From assembly GCA_965200005.1 (NCBI GenBank), contig OZ241331.1, positions 992,001 to 1,056,000 of the forward strand: a stretch of 64,000 nucleotides of DNA. The letters are read 5' to 3'. The position numbers and the translations under genes were made by a program. Shown one piece after another: positions 33,866 through 42,678 of the stretch. The DNA comes from Aldehydirespirator sp965200005 (GTDB taxonomy: Bacteria > Actinomycetota > Acidimicrobiia > Acidimicrobiales > Aldehydirespiratoraceae). The notes beneath the pieces are model-generated. The model had not been told where the DNA came from. It worked only from the letters and a program-made list of their open reading frames with translations, and searched no databases. The number at the start of each line of letters is the position of its first letter. The stretch's first letter is position 1.

Positions 33866-35260
33866 ATGAGTAACAGAGAACGCATCGACACCCTCATAAA
33901 GGGTTGGTACGTGGTGACGATGAACTCCACTCGTGACATTATCCGCCACGGTGCAGTTGCTGTGCGCGGCAACAAGATTGTCGATGTCGGTAAGGCGTCT
34001 GATCTTGAAGCCATCTACGAAACGAACGAGACTGTTGGTGGCGACCGTTTTGTTGTTACACCTGGTCTTGTCAACACTCACATTCACATCACCGGTGAGC
34101 CGCTCACCCGTGGCTATGTGCCAGACGACACTCCCTTTGAAGAGAACGTGTTCATGTGGCAATGTCCGCTTTATTCCGTCTATACCCCACAAGAAGAGCG
34201 ACTCTCGGCGCAACTTGCTGCCGTTGAGATGCTCAAGTCCGGCACCACAACTTTTCTCGAAGCAGGCACGATTCGGTTCACAGACGAAGTAATGGACGGT
34301 CTCGTACAGGTCGGCATAAGAGGCCGCATTGGCAAATGGGTCTGGGATCTGCCACCAGAACCTGATGTGTACCGCCAGAACACCGAGGATGCCATCTCCA
34401 ATATCAACGACACGATTGATCGTTATCGAGGCACAGCAGGTGGACGCCTTGAGGCATGGTCAATGGTTGTGGGTCACACAACCTGCTCTGATCCGCTCTG
34501 GAAGGCTGCACGCCAGGCTGCCAGTCATCATGGAGTGGGTCTTAACTTTCATATGAGTCCCGCTAATCTCGATCCAGATGGGTTCATTGCCGAATTTGGT
34601 CAGCGCCCCATGATTCATCTGGCCGAACTAGGCGTACTTGATGCCGACACTGCAATGACTCATTGTGTCCGTGTTGATGACAGCGAACTTGATGTGATGG
34701 CCGCATCGGGTTGTTCGGTGGAGCATTGTCCGACCACAGCCCTAAAAGTCAGTTACGGGGTCACGCAAGTGGGCAAGATCCCCGAGATGGTCATGCGTGG
34801 AATCAACGTCAGTATCGGCATCGACGGCAACAATGCATCGAACTATGCAGATATGCATCGAGCCACATACTTGGTAGCGGGTTTGTTCAAGGATGCTCGT
34901 ATGGATCCGCAGATGTTCCCAGCCGAGAAGGCCTATGAGATGGCCACGCTCGGGGGTGCTCGCACGATGCTCATGAGTGATCAGATCGGTTCTCTTGAGC
35001 CCAACAAGATGGCTGACATCGTCTTGCATGACACTGACCGTCCCGAGTGGCGGCCGCTGTTGAATGTGATCAATCAACTGGTGTGGTCAGCCGATGGTCG
35101 TGGCGTACACACGGTGTTTGTTGACGGGATCAAGGTCGTTGACGCCGGGCGCATGACGACCATTGATGAGGACACCTTCTATGACCGGTGCCAGAGTGCT
35201 GGTGAGGCCATCACTGCCCGTTCGGGTCTGCCCGACAAGGCCAAGTTCCCAATCTTGTAG
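33866..35260 (+). CDS. Amidohydrolase (Atz/Trz deaminase/chlorohydrolase family), paralogue
   Basis: A 464-residue amidohydrolase with the metal motif PGLVNTHIHITGEPL (about residues 70-84), VGLNFHMSP, DTAMTHCVRVDD and GIDGNNASNY. It shares long blocks with the one at 21.0 kb (TGEPL/TGDPL, WDL/WGWD, MHMSP/FHMSP, ARMDPQ/TRVDPQ), so these two are paralogues within one window. The final metal Asp is in GIDGNN. The ATG has AGGAG eight bases upstream. It follows an O-methyltransferase and precedes an F420 oxidoreductase and aminotransferase. It probably removes an amino or other leaving group from a ring substrate. Confidence 0.9.
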   Translation: MSNRERIDTLIKGWYVVTMNSTRDIIRHGAVAVRGNKIVDVGKASDLEAIYETNETVGGDRFVVTPGLVNTHIHITGEPLTRGYVPDDTPFEENVFMWQCPLYSVYTPQEERLSAQLAAVEMLKSGTTTFLEAGTIRFTDEVMDGLVQVGIRGRIGKWVWDLPPEPDVYRQNTEDAISNINDTIDRYRGTAGGRLEAWSMVVGHTTCSDPLWKAARQAASHHGVGLNFHMSPANLDPDGFIAEFGQRPMIHLAELGVLDADTAMTHCVRVDDSELDVMAASGCSVEHCPTTALKVSYGVTQVGKIPEMVMRGINVSIGIDGNNASNYADMHRATYLVAGLFKDARMDPQMFPAEKAYEMATLGGARTMLMSDQIGSLEPNKMADIVLHDTDRPEWRPLLNVINQLVWSADGRGVHTVFVDGIKVVDAGRMTTIDEDTFYDRCQSAGEAITARSGLPDKAKFPIL

Positions 35261-35306
35261 TGACGGGCTGTCGATGAACAGGGCTGTGACTCGTCGGACA
35301 ACGCTT

Positions 35307-35321
35307 GCACTTCCGAAGTGC
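35307..35321. promoter_or_regulatory. 15-bp palindrome in the intergenic region
   Basis: Arms GCACTTC and GAAGTGC flank a single central base, 47 bases after the amidohydrolase stop and 20 bases before a possible promoter for the next gene. It could be an operator. No T-run follows, so a terminator is less likely. Confidence 0.4.
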
Positions 35322-35340
35322 GTCTATCGATTCGTGACAG

Positions 35341-35370
35341 TTGACTTCACGGTGTCGCCGGTCGTAGCTT
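35341..35370 (+). promoter_or_regulatory. Possible sigma-70 type promoter for the LLM gene at 35.4 kb
   Basis: A TTGACT box (35341-35346), an 18-base spacer and a weak TAGCTT box (35365-35370) lie 22 bases before the ATG at 35393. The -10 box is poor, so this is tentative. Confidence 0.35.
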
Positions 35371-35392
35371 TGTCCGGCTAGAAACAATTGCC

Positions 35393-36316
35393 ATGAGATT
35401 CGGATTCTGGCCATCGGCTGGCAACACATGGGATCAGATACTTGCTGCGAGCGTCGCAGCTGAAGCCTGCGGCTGGGACGGAATCTGGTTGCCCGATCAC
35501 TTCATGGCTCCCGCCGGTGGCTATGGCCATGAACCAGCTGGAGTTGACCCGGAGATGGTGCCGATACTTGAGTGCTGGTCAATACTTGCTGGAATCGCAG
35601 CGGCAGTGCCCCGGATTCGGATAGGTGCGATGGTGAGCGGCAACACATACCGACACCCGGCGGTGCTTGCAAACCAAGCTGCAACGATTGATCACATAAG
35701 TGGCGGTCGATTCGTGCTTGGCCTCGGCGCGGGATGGCAAGAGAACGAGCACCGACGCTACGGAATCCCATATCGCACGGTGCGTGCACGCGCCGACATG
35801 CTTGACGAAGCATGTGAAGTAATTTCAAGCTTGCTGAGCAACGAACGCAGCGACTTTGACGGCGTCTACTACCAGCTATCTGGCGCGCCCTGTGAACCGA
35901 AGCCGTTGCAGAATCCTCTACCGATAATGATTGGCGGCAGAGGCGAACGGCGGACTATTCCAACGATGGTGCGATGGGGGCACGAGTGGAACGGCTGGTG
36001 TACCGCTGATGACATGCGCTACTTCAACGACTTGATCGATCGCTTGTGTGAGTCCGAGGAACGTGACCCTGCCACCATTTCCAGATCGGCAGCCACGCTG
36101 TTGTTCTTGTGTGACACTGAAGCCGAAGCGGCCAAAGTTCGCGACAAGACGTCCGGTTTCCGTATTGTCGGGACACCCGAGCAGCTAGTCGAGCAGGTGG
36201 CTGACTACGCAGAAGCGGGTACTGACGAGTTGATAATCCCTGACTTCAATGTCCAGCCTGGTTCATCACCTGAAATTGCGGAACGATTCATGAGCGAGGT
36301 CGTGAGCGCGCTATGA
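35393..36316 (+). CDS. F420/FMN-dependent LLM-class oxidoreductase
   Basis: A 307-residue luciferase-like protein: MRFGFWPSAGNTWDQI, WDGIWLPDHFM, IGAMVSGNTYRHPAVLANQA, HISGGRFVLGLGAGWQENEH and IMIGGRGERRT, the standard order for this class. The DHF and the SGN-T-RHP motifs resemble F420-dependent members. The ATG overlaps the aminotransferase start region: its TGA and the next ATG share four bases (ATGA), so both are translationally coupled. It may oxidise an amine or alcohol that the aminotransferase then processes, but the substrate is unknown. Confidence 0.88.
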   Translation: MRFGFWPSAGNTWDQILAASVAAEACGWDGIWLPDHFMAPAGGYGHEPAGVDPEMVPILECWSILAGIAAAVPRIRIGAMVSGNTYRHPAVLANQAATIDHISGGRFVLGLGAGWQENEHRRYGIPYRTVRARADMLDEACEVISSLLSNERSDFDGVYYQLSGAPCEPKPLQNPLPIMIGGRGERRTIPTMVRWGHEWNGWCTADDMRYFNDLIDRLCESEERDPATISRSAATLLFLCDTEAEAAKVRDKTSGFRIVGTPEQLVEQVADYAEAGTDELIIPDFNVQPGSSPEIAERFMSEVVSAL

Positions 36317-37767
36317 CCGATACCACTCTTCCAGAGAGCCCTCCTGCGGTCGTGACGCAGGTGTCAGATCGGTTCGAGGCATACGACACAGCCGAACTGT
36401 GGCGTAAAGACCGTGACCATTACGTGCATCCCTTTACCGACTTTGAAGTCTGGGACAAAGAGGGTGCTCTGGTAATGGCCGAATCCGACGGTGCCTATGT
36501 CTATGACTCGAACGGTCAGCGGTATCTCGATGCACAGGGCGGCCTGTGGTGTGTGAATGCGGGTTATGCACGTGCCGAGATCGCCGAAGCTATGGCTGAT
36601 CAAGCTCGCCGGCTTGCCTACTACTCGCCGTTTACCAACACCACATCTGTACCGGGCGCGGAACTTGCGCAGAAACTGGCGTCGCTTGCTCCGACCGGGC
36701 TAAATCACGTGTTCTTCGGGCTATCGGGTTCTGACGCCAACGATACCGCCGTGCGGATCATTCACTTCTATTTCAACCAGATAGGCAAGCCGAACAAGAA
36801 GACGATCATCACAAGAATCAATGGCTATCACGGTTCTAGCTATCTGGCGATGTCGCTCACCGGTGTTCCACATGATCACATCGGCTTTGACATCATCGGT
36901 GAGCCCCTGATTGCTCGAGTGTCTTGTCCCGATGTGTACCGGCGACCCGATGAGATGTCTGAGGCGGAATACACAAATCACTTGGTAGAGGAGTTCCGAA
37001 GCACGGTTGAGCGGATCGGCGCCGAGAACGTGGCTGCGTTCCTTGCGGAACCGATTATGGGTGCTGGTGGGGTGCTCGTTCCACCATCGGGATACTTGCC
37101 ACGTATGCGTGAGGTGTGCCGAGAGTTTGACATCTTGTACGTCTCAGATGAGGTGGTAACGGGATTCGGTCGGCTTGGGCACTTCTTTGCGAGTGAGGAT
37201 GTGTTTGGCATCCAGCCTGACATCGTCAACATTGCCAAGGGCCTAACTTCGGGATACGCGCCCCTCTCTGCGACGGTTCTGTCTGATGAGATCTATGACG
37301 TGATCTCAGTACCGCAGGCGCCTGGAGCCGAGTTTGCTCACGGGTTTACGTATTCGGGGCATCCGGTGTCGTGTGCTGCTTCGCTGGCAAACATTGCAAT
37401 CATGGAACGCGAAGATCTTTGCGGTCATGTGCGTGAAATCGGCCCCTACTTCGAACAACAACTAAACACTCTGCGTGATCTGCCAATTGTTGGTGACGTG
37501 AGAGGCAAGTGCTTCATGATGTGTGTTGAGAGTGTTGCTGATCAACGCACGAAGGAGATGTTCCCCGCTGAAGTGGGCATCGGTCGGCGCATTTCGGATG
37601 CATGTGACGCTCGTGGATTGCTAGTTCGCCCGATCAGACGACTCAATGTGTTGTCACCGCCATTGGTGTTGACCAAACATCAGATTGACTGGCTAGTTGA
37701 TACCTTGCGCGCCGGTATCGCTGACGTGATCACAGGACTGCGTAACGAAGGCTTGTGGTCTGGGTAA
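36313..37767 (+). CDS. Class III PLP-dependent aminotransferase (omega-amino acid type)
   Basis: A 484-residue fold-type I aminotransferase. The PLP-binding Asp is in YVSDEVVTGFGRLG (about residue 280), and the Schiff-base Lys in NIAKGLTSGYAPLSA (about 312). GLWCVNAGYARAEIAEAM and FFGLSGSDANDTAVRI are the expected substrate and phosphate regions. Such enzymes transfer amino groups between omega-amino acids, amines or polyamines and pyruvate. It overlaps the LLM oxidoreductase by four bases, so the two act on the same pathway. Together with the amidohydrolase they point to nitrogen-rich substrates. Confidence 0.9.
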   Translation: MTDTTLPESPPAVVTQVSDRFEAYDTAELWRKDRDHYVHPFTDFEVWDKEGALVMAESDGAYVYDSNGQRYLDAQGGLWCVNAGYARAEIAEAMADQARRLAYYSPFTNTTSVPGAELAQKLASLAPTGLNHVFFGLSGSDANDTAVRIIHFYFNQIGKPNKKTIITRINGYHGSSYLAMSLTGVPHDHIGFDIIGEPLIARVSCPDVYRRPDEMSEAEYTNHLVEEFRSTVERIGAENVAAFLAEPIMGAGGVLVPPSGYLPRMREVCREFDILYVSDEVVTGFGRLGHFFASEDVFGIQPDIVNIAKGLTSGYAPLSATVLSDEIYDVISVPQAPGAEFAHGFTYSGHPVSCAASLANIAIMEREDLCGHVREIGPYFEQQLNTLRDLPIVGDVRGKCFMMCVESVADQRTKEMFPAEVGIGRRISDACDARGLLVRPIRRLNVLSPPLVLTKHQIDWLVDTLRAGIADVITGLRNEGLWSG

Positions 37768-37895
37768 CTGCACTCGGGAGGGGCGCTGCGGCTGCAGATG
37801 TGCTGCTAGTCAAGCCCGTCGTAACAAACCTGGCTTCGTGTTGTGTTGCTTCGGTGGCGGCGGTCTGAATTGGTGAACTCGGAGCATTATTAGAG

Positions 37896-38915
37896 GTGCT
37901 TGAGGCTGAAATTACTCCGGGCATGAGCCCGAGCGAGTTTGTTGAACTTACTGTTCTCTGTGAGCAAGCCGGGTTCGATCGGCTCGGTGTTTCGGATGTC
38001 GTGTTCTGGCCGGACTGTTTCGTGATGCAGACACTTGCAGTTCAAGCTACGTCGCGGATTCACATCGGTTCAATGGTGACCAATCCTTATTCGCGTCATC
38101 CAGCAATGCTTGCTGGTGCGGTTGCATCCCTCCAAGAACTATCCGGGGGTCGGATGTTCCTCGGGATTGGTGTGGGTGCGGGTCTTGAAGACTTGCGCAT
38201 CAACTATCCGAAGCCGGTCCGGGCATTGCGTGAGGCAATAGTCGGCATCAGGGGTTTGCTGTCTGGTGAACGGGTATCTCTTGACGGTGAGATGTTTCCG
38301 ATTGATGGCGCTGCACTTGTCCGTCCACCTGACACTCCTTTTCCGATCTCGGTGGGTACACGCAGCCCTCAAGTGATGCGTGTAGCTGGTGAGTTGGCTG
38401 ACATCGCTTTGGTTGGGGCACGCAGTTTCACACGCGAACTCGCGCAGCGTTACCGTGACTGGTTGGCTGAAGGTGCTGCGCGCTCGGGCCGAGATGTGTC
38501 TGAGATCGATGTTGCTCCACGACTGACTTTGTGTGTGTCGGTTGATGGTGATCTAGCTCGCCGTTCAGTTGTGCGGTACGTGGCGCACTATCTGGCAATT
38601 GTCAGACCTAAAGGGTTCGATCCGGCTCGCTTGCGTGCCATCGATGGTGCACTCTCACGTGCAAAGGGTTGGTACTTTGACATCGATCGCTACGACCCTC
38701 CTGAACTGTTTGACCTGGTGACCGAAGACTGGATCCGTCGTTACGCAGTCGCCGGGGCACCGTCGGAGATCAGTGAGCAGATCCGCGCTGTCACCAGCCT
38801 CGGCTTCACGAGTGCAAGCCTTAACCTCGCTGCCGTCCAGCGAAGCTCAATGTTCGAAGGCCTAACGGAGACAATCACCAACTTCGCAAAAGTAATCGAC
38901 TCCGCCCGTCCCTGA
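37896..38915 (+). CDS. LLM-class F420/FMN-dependent oxidoreductase (Mer-like)
   Basis: A 339-residue luciferase-like enzyme with EQAGFDRLGVSDVVFW, IGSMVTNPYSRHPAMLAGAV, LSGGRMFLGIGVGAGL and AGAPSEISEQI near the C-terminus. The TNPYSRHPA and SGGRMFLGIG blocks are close to Mer and to the protein at 1.8 kb. The GTG start at 37896 is preceded by GGAG at moderate spacing. It is the last gene of the methyltransferase-amidohydrolase-aminotransferase set. Substrate unknown. Confidence 0.85.
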   Translation: MLEAEITPGMSPSEFVELTVLCEQAGFDRLGVSDVVFWPDCFVMQTLAVQATSRIHIGSMVTNPYSRHPAMLAGAVASLQELSGGRMFLGIGVGAGLEDLRINYPKPVRALREAIVGIRGLLSGERVSLDGEMFPIDGAALVRPPDTPFPISVGTRSPQVMRVAGELADIALVGARSFTRELAQRYRDWLAEGAARSGRDVSEIDVAPRLTLCVSVDGDLARRSVVRYVAHYLAIVRPKGFDPARLRAIDGALSRAKGWYFDIDRYDPPELFDLVTEDWIRRYAVAGAPSEISEQIRAVTSLGFTSASLNLAAVQRSSMFEGLTETITNFAKVIDSARP

Positions 38916-39034
38916 CGGTTCTGCGACACCTGAGCAGGTCAACTGCACCCAGTGCACTTGCACACGATGGACACACCTGTAGGGAAATACCAGTTTGTTC
39001 CTGCTAACCAGGGTGGACCGGCTACTCTTGGGCG

Positions 39035-39697
39035 GTGCTGCAGCAAGACATGAGCCGGGAGTTACGTGCCATGCCTTATCTCGGTCGCGGCATCTACGAC
39101 GTGAAGGAGATCGCGAGGCTGCTCAACACGGGGCCCGCCCGCGTCACCGGATGGGTTAGCCCTCGGTCGGCTCGTCCTGCACTGCTGGAAGGGCAACTTG
39201 GGGGTCTGTTCAGCTTCTGGGACTTGATCAGCCTCAGGGTCATAGCAGAACTCACCCATCGGCGTGTGCCTCGTCGGCAAATCGTCCGCGGTGCCGAGCA
39301 CCTGAGCAGAGCCCTTGGAACCGACAGACCGTTCGCTCACGAAGACTTGGCAACTGTCGGTAAGGCATTCTTCGCTCAACTCTCCGGAGATTGGGAAGAT
39401 GTCGGACTAGGCGGCCAACTGGCGTTTCAGACAGTCATCGGACCGCTGATCAACCCGATCACCTACAACGACAAGCGCATGGCGTCGATCTGGCGCCCAC
39501 ATCGGCATGTGTGGATCAACCCGGCCGTACAGGCTGGTGCACCCTGCATCGAGGGAACACGCGTCCCAACACAACTGATCGCCGGCTTAGTCGGCAACGA
39601 CAGCTCGATTGCAGAGATCGAGAACATCGCCGATGACTACTGCCTAACGCGTGATCAAGTAACTGCAGCTCTGGATTATGAACTCGCGCCAGGCTGA
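39035..39697 (+). CDS. DUF433-domain protein with N-terminal HTH, putative antitoxin (second module)
   Basis: A 220-residue protein built like the one at 5.1-5.9 kb: an N-terminal HTH (YDVKEIARLLNTGPARVTGW), a long linker and a C-terminal DUF433 (VWINPAVQAGAPCIEGTRVPTQLIAGL then DDYCLTRDQVTAALDYE). The GTG start at 39035 is preceded by TACTCT seven bases upstream, which might be a -10 box of a leaderless transcript, though no convincing -35 is seen. A PIN-like gene follows after 15 bases. It probably represses its own operon and neutralises the PIN-like toxin. Confidence 0.78.
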   Translation: MLQQDMSRELRAMPYLGRGIYDVKEIARLLNTGPARVTGWVSPRSARPALLEGQLGGLFSFWDLISLRVIAELTHRRVPRRQIVRGAEHLSRALGTDRPFAHEDLATVGKAFFAQLSGDWEDVGLGGQLAFQTVIGPLINPITYNDKRMASIWRPHRHVWINPAVQAGAPCIEGTRVPTQLIAGLVGNDSSIAEIENIADDYCLTRDQVTAALDYELAPG

Positions 39698-39712
39698 CAA
39701 CTAACGACAGTT

Positions 39713-40180
39713 GTGCCAAGACATGACATTCCGAGACTTCGTCTGATGTTCGACGAGTTGTTACCTTGGCGGGTTGCAAAGGCTCTGCAAGTCTTGCAAT
39801 TTCAGGTCACCTATGTCGGTGATGAACAGTCCAATCCACCGAGTCCTGCAAGAGGCAGTTCGGATGAGGACGTTCTGGCTCACTCATCGAAATGTAATCA
39901 GATCATCGTCACCTCAAATCTCGACATGGTTCTTCTGTGTGTTGAACGGGGAGAGAGCGTGATCTGGATTGATCCTTATGGTCGTCAATTGCGAAGGGAA
40001 GAGACCGCACTATTGGCGCTAAAACGGATCAGAACTTGGGCTGAACTGTTTGACAATGCATTAGTTCCCCGCTGCGTGCGGACGTTGCGCTCTAAGGTCG
40101 AGCGTTTGAGTTTGGAAGAGGCTGAGCTGCGGGTGCGCAAGCGAATGGGTGCACTAGCCCGTCGGCACCTAAACGCGTAA
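39713..40180 (+). CDS. PIN-like (DUF5615-type) putative toxin (second module)
   Basis: A 155-residue PIN-like protein: an N-terminal LRLMFDELLPWRVA (equivalent to the DEN motif), then SSDEDVLAHSSKCNQIIVTSNLDM, matching the DED and VT-D positions of the protein at 4.7 kb. The rest of the sequence diverges strongly. Possible starts are GTG 39713 and ATG 39746. It lies 15 bases after the DUF433 gene, so the order antitoxin-toxin matches the first module. RNase activity is inferred from the family. Confidence 0.7.
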   Translation: MPRHDIPRLRLMFDELLPWRVAKALQVLQFQVTYVGDEQSNPPSPARGSSDEDVLAHSSKCNQIIVTSNLDMVLLCVERGESVIWIDPYGRQLRREETALLALKRIRTWAELFDNALVPRCVRTLRSKVERLSLEEAELRVRKRMGALARRHLNA

Positions 40181-40251
40181 CTGGCTGACCTCGCCATTGC
40201 TCAAGATGGGCAGGGCGCGCCGTGGAAGCAGCGAGCACATCGTTGGTGTTC

Positions 40252-41067
40252 TCAGGGCTTGGTGGCTAGGACTTCTGTGTTTAGGTAGGCCCAGAAGCCT
40301 GCGGGGTGGGCGGTCCAGCGTTGAAAGGCGGCTGAGATGGCGGTTAGGTCGCTGCGCATTGCAAAGCCGCCGTGAACCGCGTGGCTTGCAAAGTCGCTGT
40401 CGGTTACACGCACAGCCCACATCCCGCCCCACAATTGTCGGCTCTCGGGATCTGCATAGGTGGTGGTGCTTGATGTCACGATTGCGTTCACGAAGCCCGC
40501 AGCGTGTGCCCAACTTGGCAAGAATCGGCCTGCGTGTGGCTCACCTTTGTTCGCTCGAGCGACGTTGTGATACAGACGCAGCCAGTGAGTGATTGCAGGT
40601 TCGACCGGTGAGTGCACCATGGTGCCGTAGTCAGAGTCACGCAGCGCAACTCGCCCTCCTGGCCGCAAGACCCGACGGACCTCAGTCAAGGCTCGGACTG
40701 GGTCGCGCAAGTGTTGCATCACCTGGTGCGCATACACCACGTCGAAACTGTCGCTCTCAAAGGGCAACTCATATGCGGAACCGACCTTGAACTCAGCATT
40801 GTCAACACCATGCTCAGCCGCAGTCTCGGCAGCCTGTTTGACCATGTCTGGTGAAGCATCAATGCCGATCACTCGACCGGCACAGCGTGCCAGCCCAACA
40901 GTGATAGTCCCGGGTCCGCACCCGAGATCAAGCACCTGAGCATCACTACCCAAAGACGGCAGCAAGAAGGCTGCACACACCTCAGCAGTTCGACGCTGAT
41001 ATGAGCCGATGATCACCCTGTGGTAGCCGTGCGTATAGCGCTCTTGCTCCCCTTCAGGTACCACCAT
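40252..41067 (-). CDS. Class I SAM-dependent methyltransferase
   Basis: A 271-residue methyltransferase with motif I VLDLGCGPGTITVGLA (about residues 45-60), motif II GIDASPDMV and motif post-II FDVVYAHQVMQHLRDPVRAL with LRPGGRVALRDSDYG. It belongs to the UbiE/Methyltransf_11 group, which methylates small molecules in the cytoplasm. It is encoded alone, convergent with the TA module. The acceptor is unknown. Confidence 0.88.
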   Translation of the reverse strand: MVVPEGEQERYTHGYHRVIIGSYQRRTAEVCAAFLLPSLGSDAQVLDLGCGPGTITVGLARCAGRVIGIDASPDMVKQAAETAAEHGVDNAEFKVGSAYELPFESDSFDVVYAHQVMQHLRDPVRALTEVRRVLRPGGRVALRDSDYGTMVHSPVEPAITHWLRLYHNVARANKGEPHAGRFLPSWAHAAGFVNAIVTSSTTTYADPESRQLWGGMWAVRVTDSDFASHAVHGGFAMRSDLTAISAAFQRWTAHPAGFWAYLNTEVLATKP

Positions 41068-41152
41068 TCAACACACTAGGTCCCCTGAGCCGACCGCGTA
41101 GGGGGACTTCAGTACCGTTGTATTCGCAGCGTTAAGCGGCAATTCAACTATC

Positions 41153-41539
41153 TCAGGCTTGTCCAGTCTGTTGAAGGAATGTAAGGCTGTCAAAGTAATC
41201 AATCCGCTCACTAATCAGAGAATTTCGCAGTACAAATCGCATAACACCTCTGATCACAATGGGATCACCGTCAACTGATGCTCGCATCATGTATGCAGCG
41301 CAAACTCTGTCATCTTGGTTGACGATTTCTTCAACCTCGTAGGACAGATTCAGGAAGATGCCCAGAAACTGAGGTAGTCGATCCAGGTAGGCAGCACGAC
41401 CCTTACACGAAGATCCCAATGCACTTGTGTGTACGTTCAAGAAGTCATCTGTGACGTGAGCCGCGATAGTCGCGGGGTCACCAGTAGCGAAAGAGGCCAA
41501 GTACGACTCCACCACAGTTGCGGGATTTGAAGCAGTCAC
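41153..41539 (-). CDS. NTF2-like / SnoaL-like protein
   Basis: A 128-residue NTF2-fold protein: TVVESYLASFATGDPATIAAH followed by VTDDFLNVHTS, a GRAAYLDRLPQFL helix and alternating strands ending FVLRNSLISERIDYFDS. Proteins of this fold are isomerases, hydrolases or ketosteroid-type binding proteins. It is followed downstream by nothing on the same strand before the methyltransferase (86 bases). Its ATG lies 72 bases past the stop of a VOC gene, so it may be co-transcribed with the VOC pair. Confidence 0.75.
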   Translation of the reverse strand: MTASNPATVVESYLASFATGDPATIAAHVTDDFLNVHTSALGSSCKGRAAYLDRLPQFLGIFLNLSYEVEEIVNQDDRVCAAYMMRASVDGDPIVIRGVMRFVLRNSLISERIDYFDSLTFLQQTGQA

Positions 41540-41611
41540 TTCGGATTTGCCACTGTTCGGAGTGATCGGTTAGCTCTCGTCAGACGTCACGCACACACCT
41601 GCTCGGCGCAG

Positions 41612-42082
41612 TTAGCGCATCACCTTCTGAGCATGGGCATATACGCCCTGGTCATAGCTGAGTTCGATCATGTTGCCATCGGGATCGCTCAACATGCAGA
41701 TGTAGCCAATCGGTGGTGGCATCTCCGTTGGTGGCATCGCTAGACAGCCTTGTTCGGCCGCCTCAGCTGCTGCAGCATCTAGTTCAGCACGGCTCGGCAA
41801 CTCAATCCCAAGATGCGCAAACGGCGCCAGTTTCGCTATGGGTGAACCCTTGAACGGGTCGGTCTCGGGAAAGAACTCTGCGAGCACTAAGAGGAAAGGC
41901 TGGTCGGGTGAGTCGTCGTGCCCGAGCCAGGCGCCGTAACCGTCGTCATCTTGGCGCTTGTCAAGAAGTTTGAGGGGTGTATGCGCTGTGTACCAATCAA
42001 TGCTGGCGTGAATGTCACGAACCCTTAACGCCACATGTGTCCAGCGTGCATGTGGAGGGTGAACCGAGTATGTGTCTCCCAT
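41612..42082 (-). CDS. VOC-superfamily protein
   Basis: A 156-residue VOC protein with WTHVALRVRDIHASIDWYTA, AHLGIELPSRAELDAAAAE and GYICMLSDPDGNMIELSYDQ. It is a paralogue of the protein at 25.5 kb. It follows the VOC gene at 42.1 kb after three bases, so the two are co-translated. Function unknown beyond the fold. Confidence 0.82.
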   Translation of the reverse strand: MGDTYSVHPPHARWTHVALRVRDIHASIDWYTAHTPLKLLDKRQDDDGYGAWLGHDDSPDQPFLLVLAEFFPETDPFKGSPIAKLAPFAHLGIELPSRAELDAAAAEAAEQGCLAMPPTEMPPPIGYICMLSDPDGNMIELSYDQGVYAHAQKVMR

Positions 42083-42085
42083 CGG

Positions 42086-42583
42086 CTACTCCCTCGTCCA
42101 GCCGTCCGGGATTTGTGGTTCATCCCCGGCGTAAGTCCACAGCACCAATGTGTTGCCCCATGGATCTCTGAAGGCGTTGTTGAATCCGTTGAACTCCCCG
42201 AAGTAGTGATGCCGCCACAAATCGACGGCACCATTAGCAACCGCTCGATCCGAGATGGCATCCATGTCGTCATCGGGCGACACCAGAATCCAGATCCTGA
42301 TGCCGTGACCGTCCCGACATCCACTATGTGGCTCAAGGCCTTCAGTGGAAGGATGCGGCCGACGGTTTGCCACGTTGGTGATGCCAAGATGAAGGTTCCC
42401 GGTGGGGCCTTGCGTGCCGTCGGGCAACTTGAAGTTCTGGCCGGGTACTACCTGATAGAACGATCCGGCCGGTCGAGGATTGATCTTCCAGCCGAACACG
42501 TCTTGGTAGAAGTCGGCTGCTCTGTCAGGTTCGTCTGTTGGCAAATCAACAAAGATCAATGTGTTGGGGTAGGGCTCAGCCAC
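42086..42583 (-). CDS. VOC-superfamily protein
   Basis: A 165-residue VOC protein beginning YPNTLIFVDLPTDEPDRAAD with an internal FAVANG-type helix region and ending NAFRDPWGNTLVLWTYAG. It is the counterpart of the protein at 25.0 kb (shared LIFVDLP and RDPWGN). Its RBS-like GGAGGGACC precedes the ATG. Together with 41.6 kb it repeats the two-subfamily combination at 25.0-26.0 kb. Confidence 0.82.
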   Translation of the reverse strand: MAEPYPNTLIFVDLPTDEPDRAADFYQDVFGWKINPRPAGSFYQVVPGQNFKLPDGTQGPTGNLHLGITNVANRRPHPSTEGLEPHSGCRDGHGIRIWILVSPDDDMDAISDRAVANGAVDLWRHHYFGEFNGFNNAFRDPWGNTLVLWTYAGDEPQIPDGWTRE

Positions 42584-42678
42584 GGTCCCTCCAAACTGTC
42601 GAATGCCATGCTCCTAGGACCGCCCAAACTAGCAACCACGCCCCAACCGCGAACAACCCAGCCCCCGTGATGTCGTGC

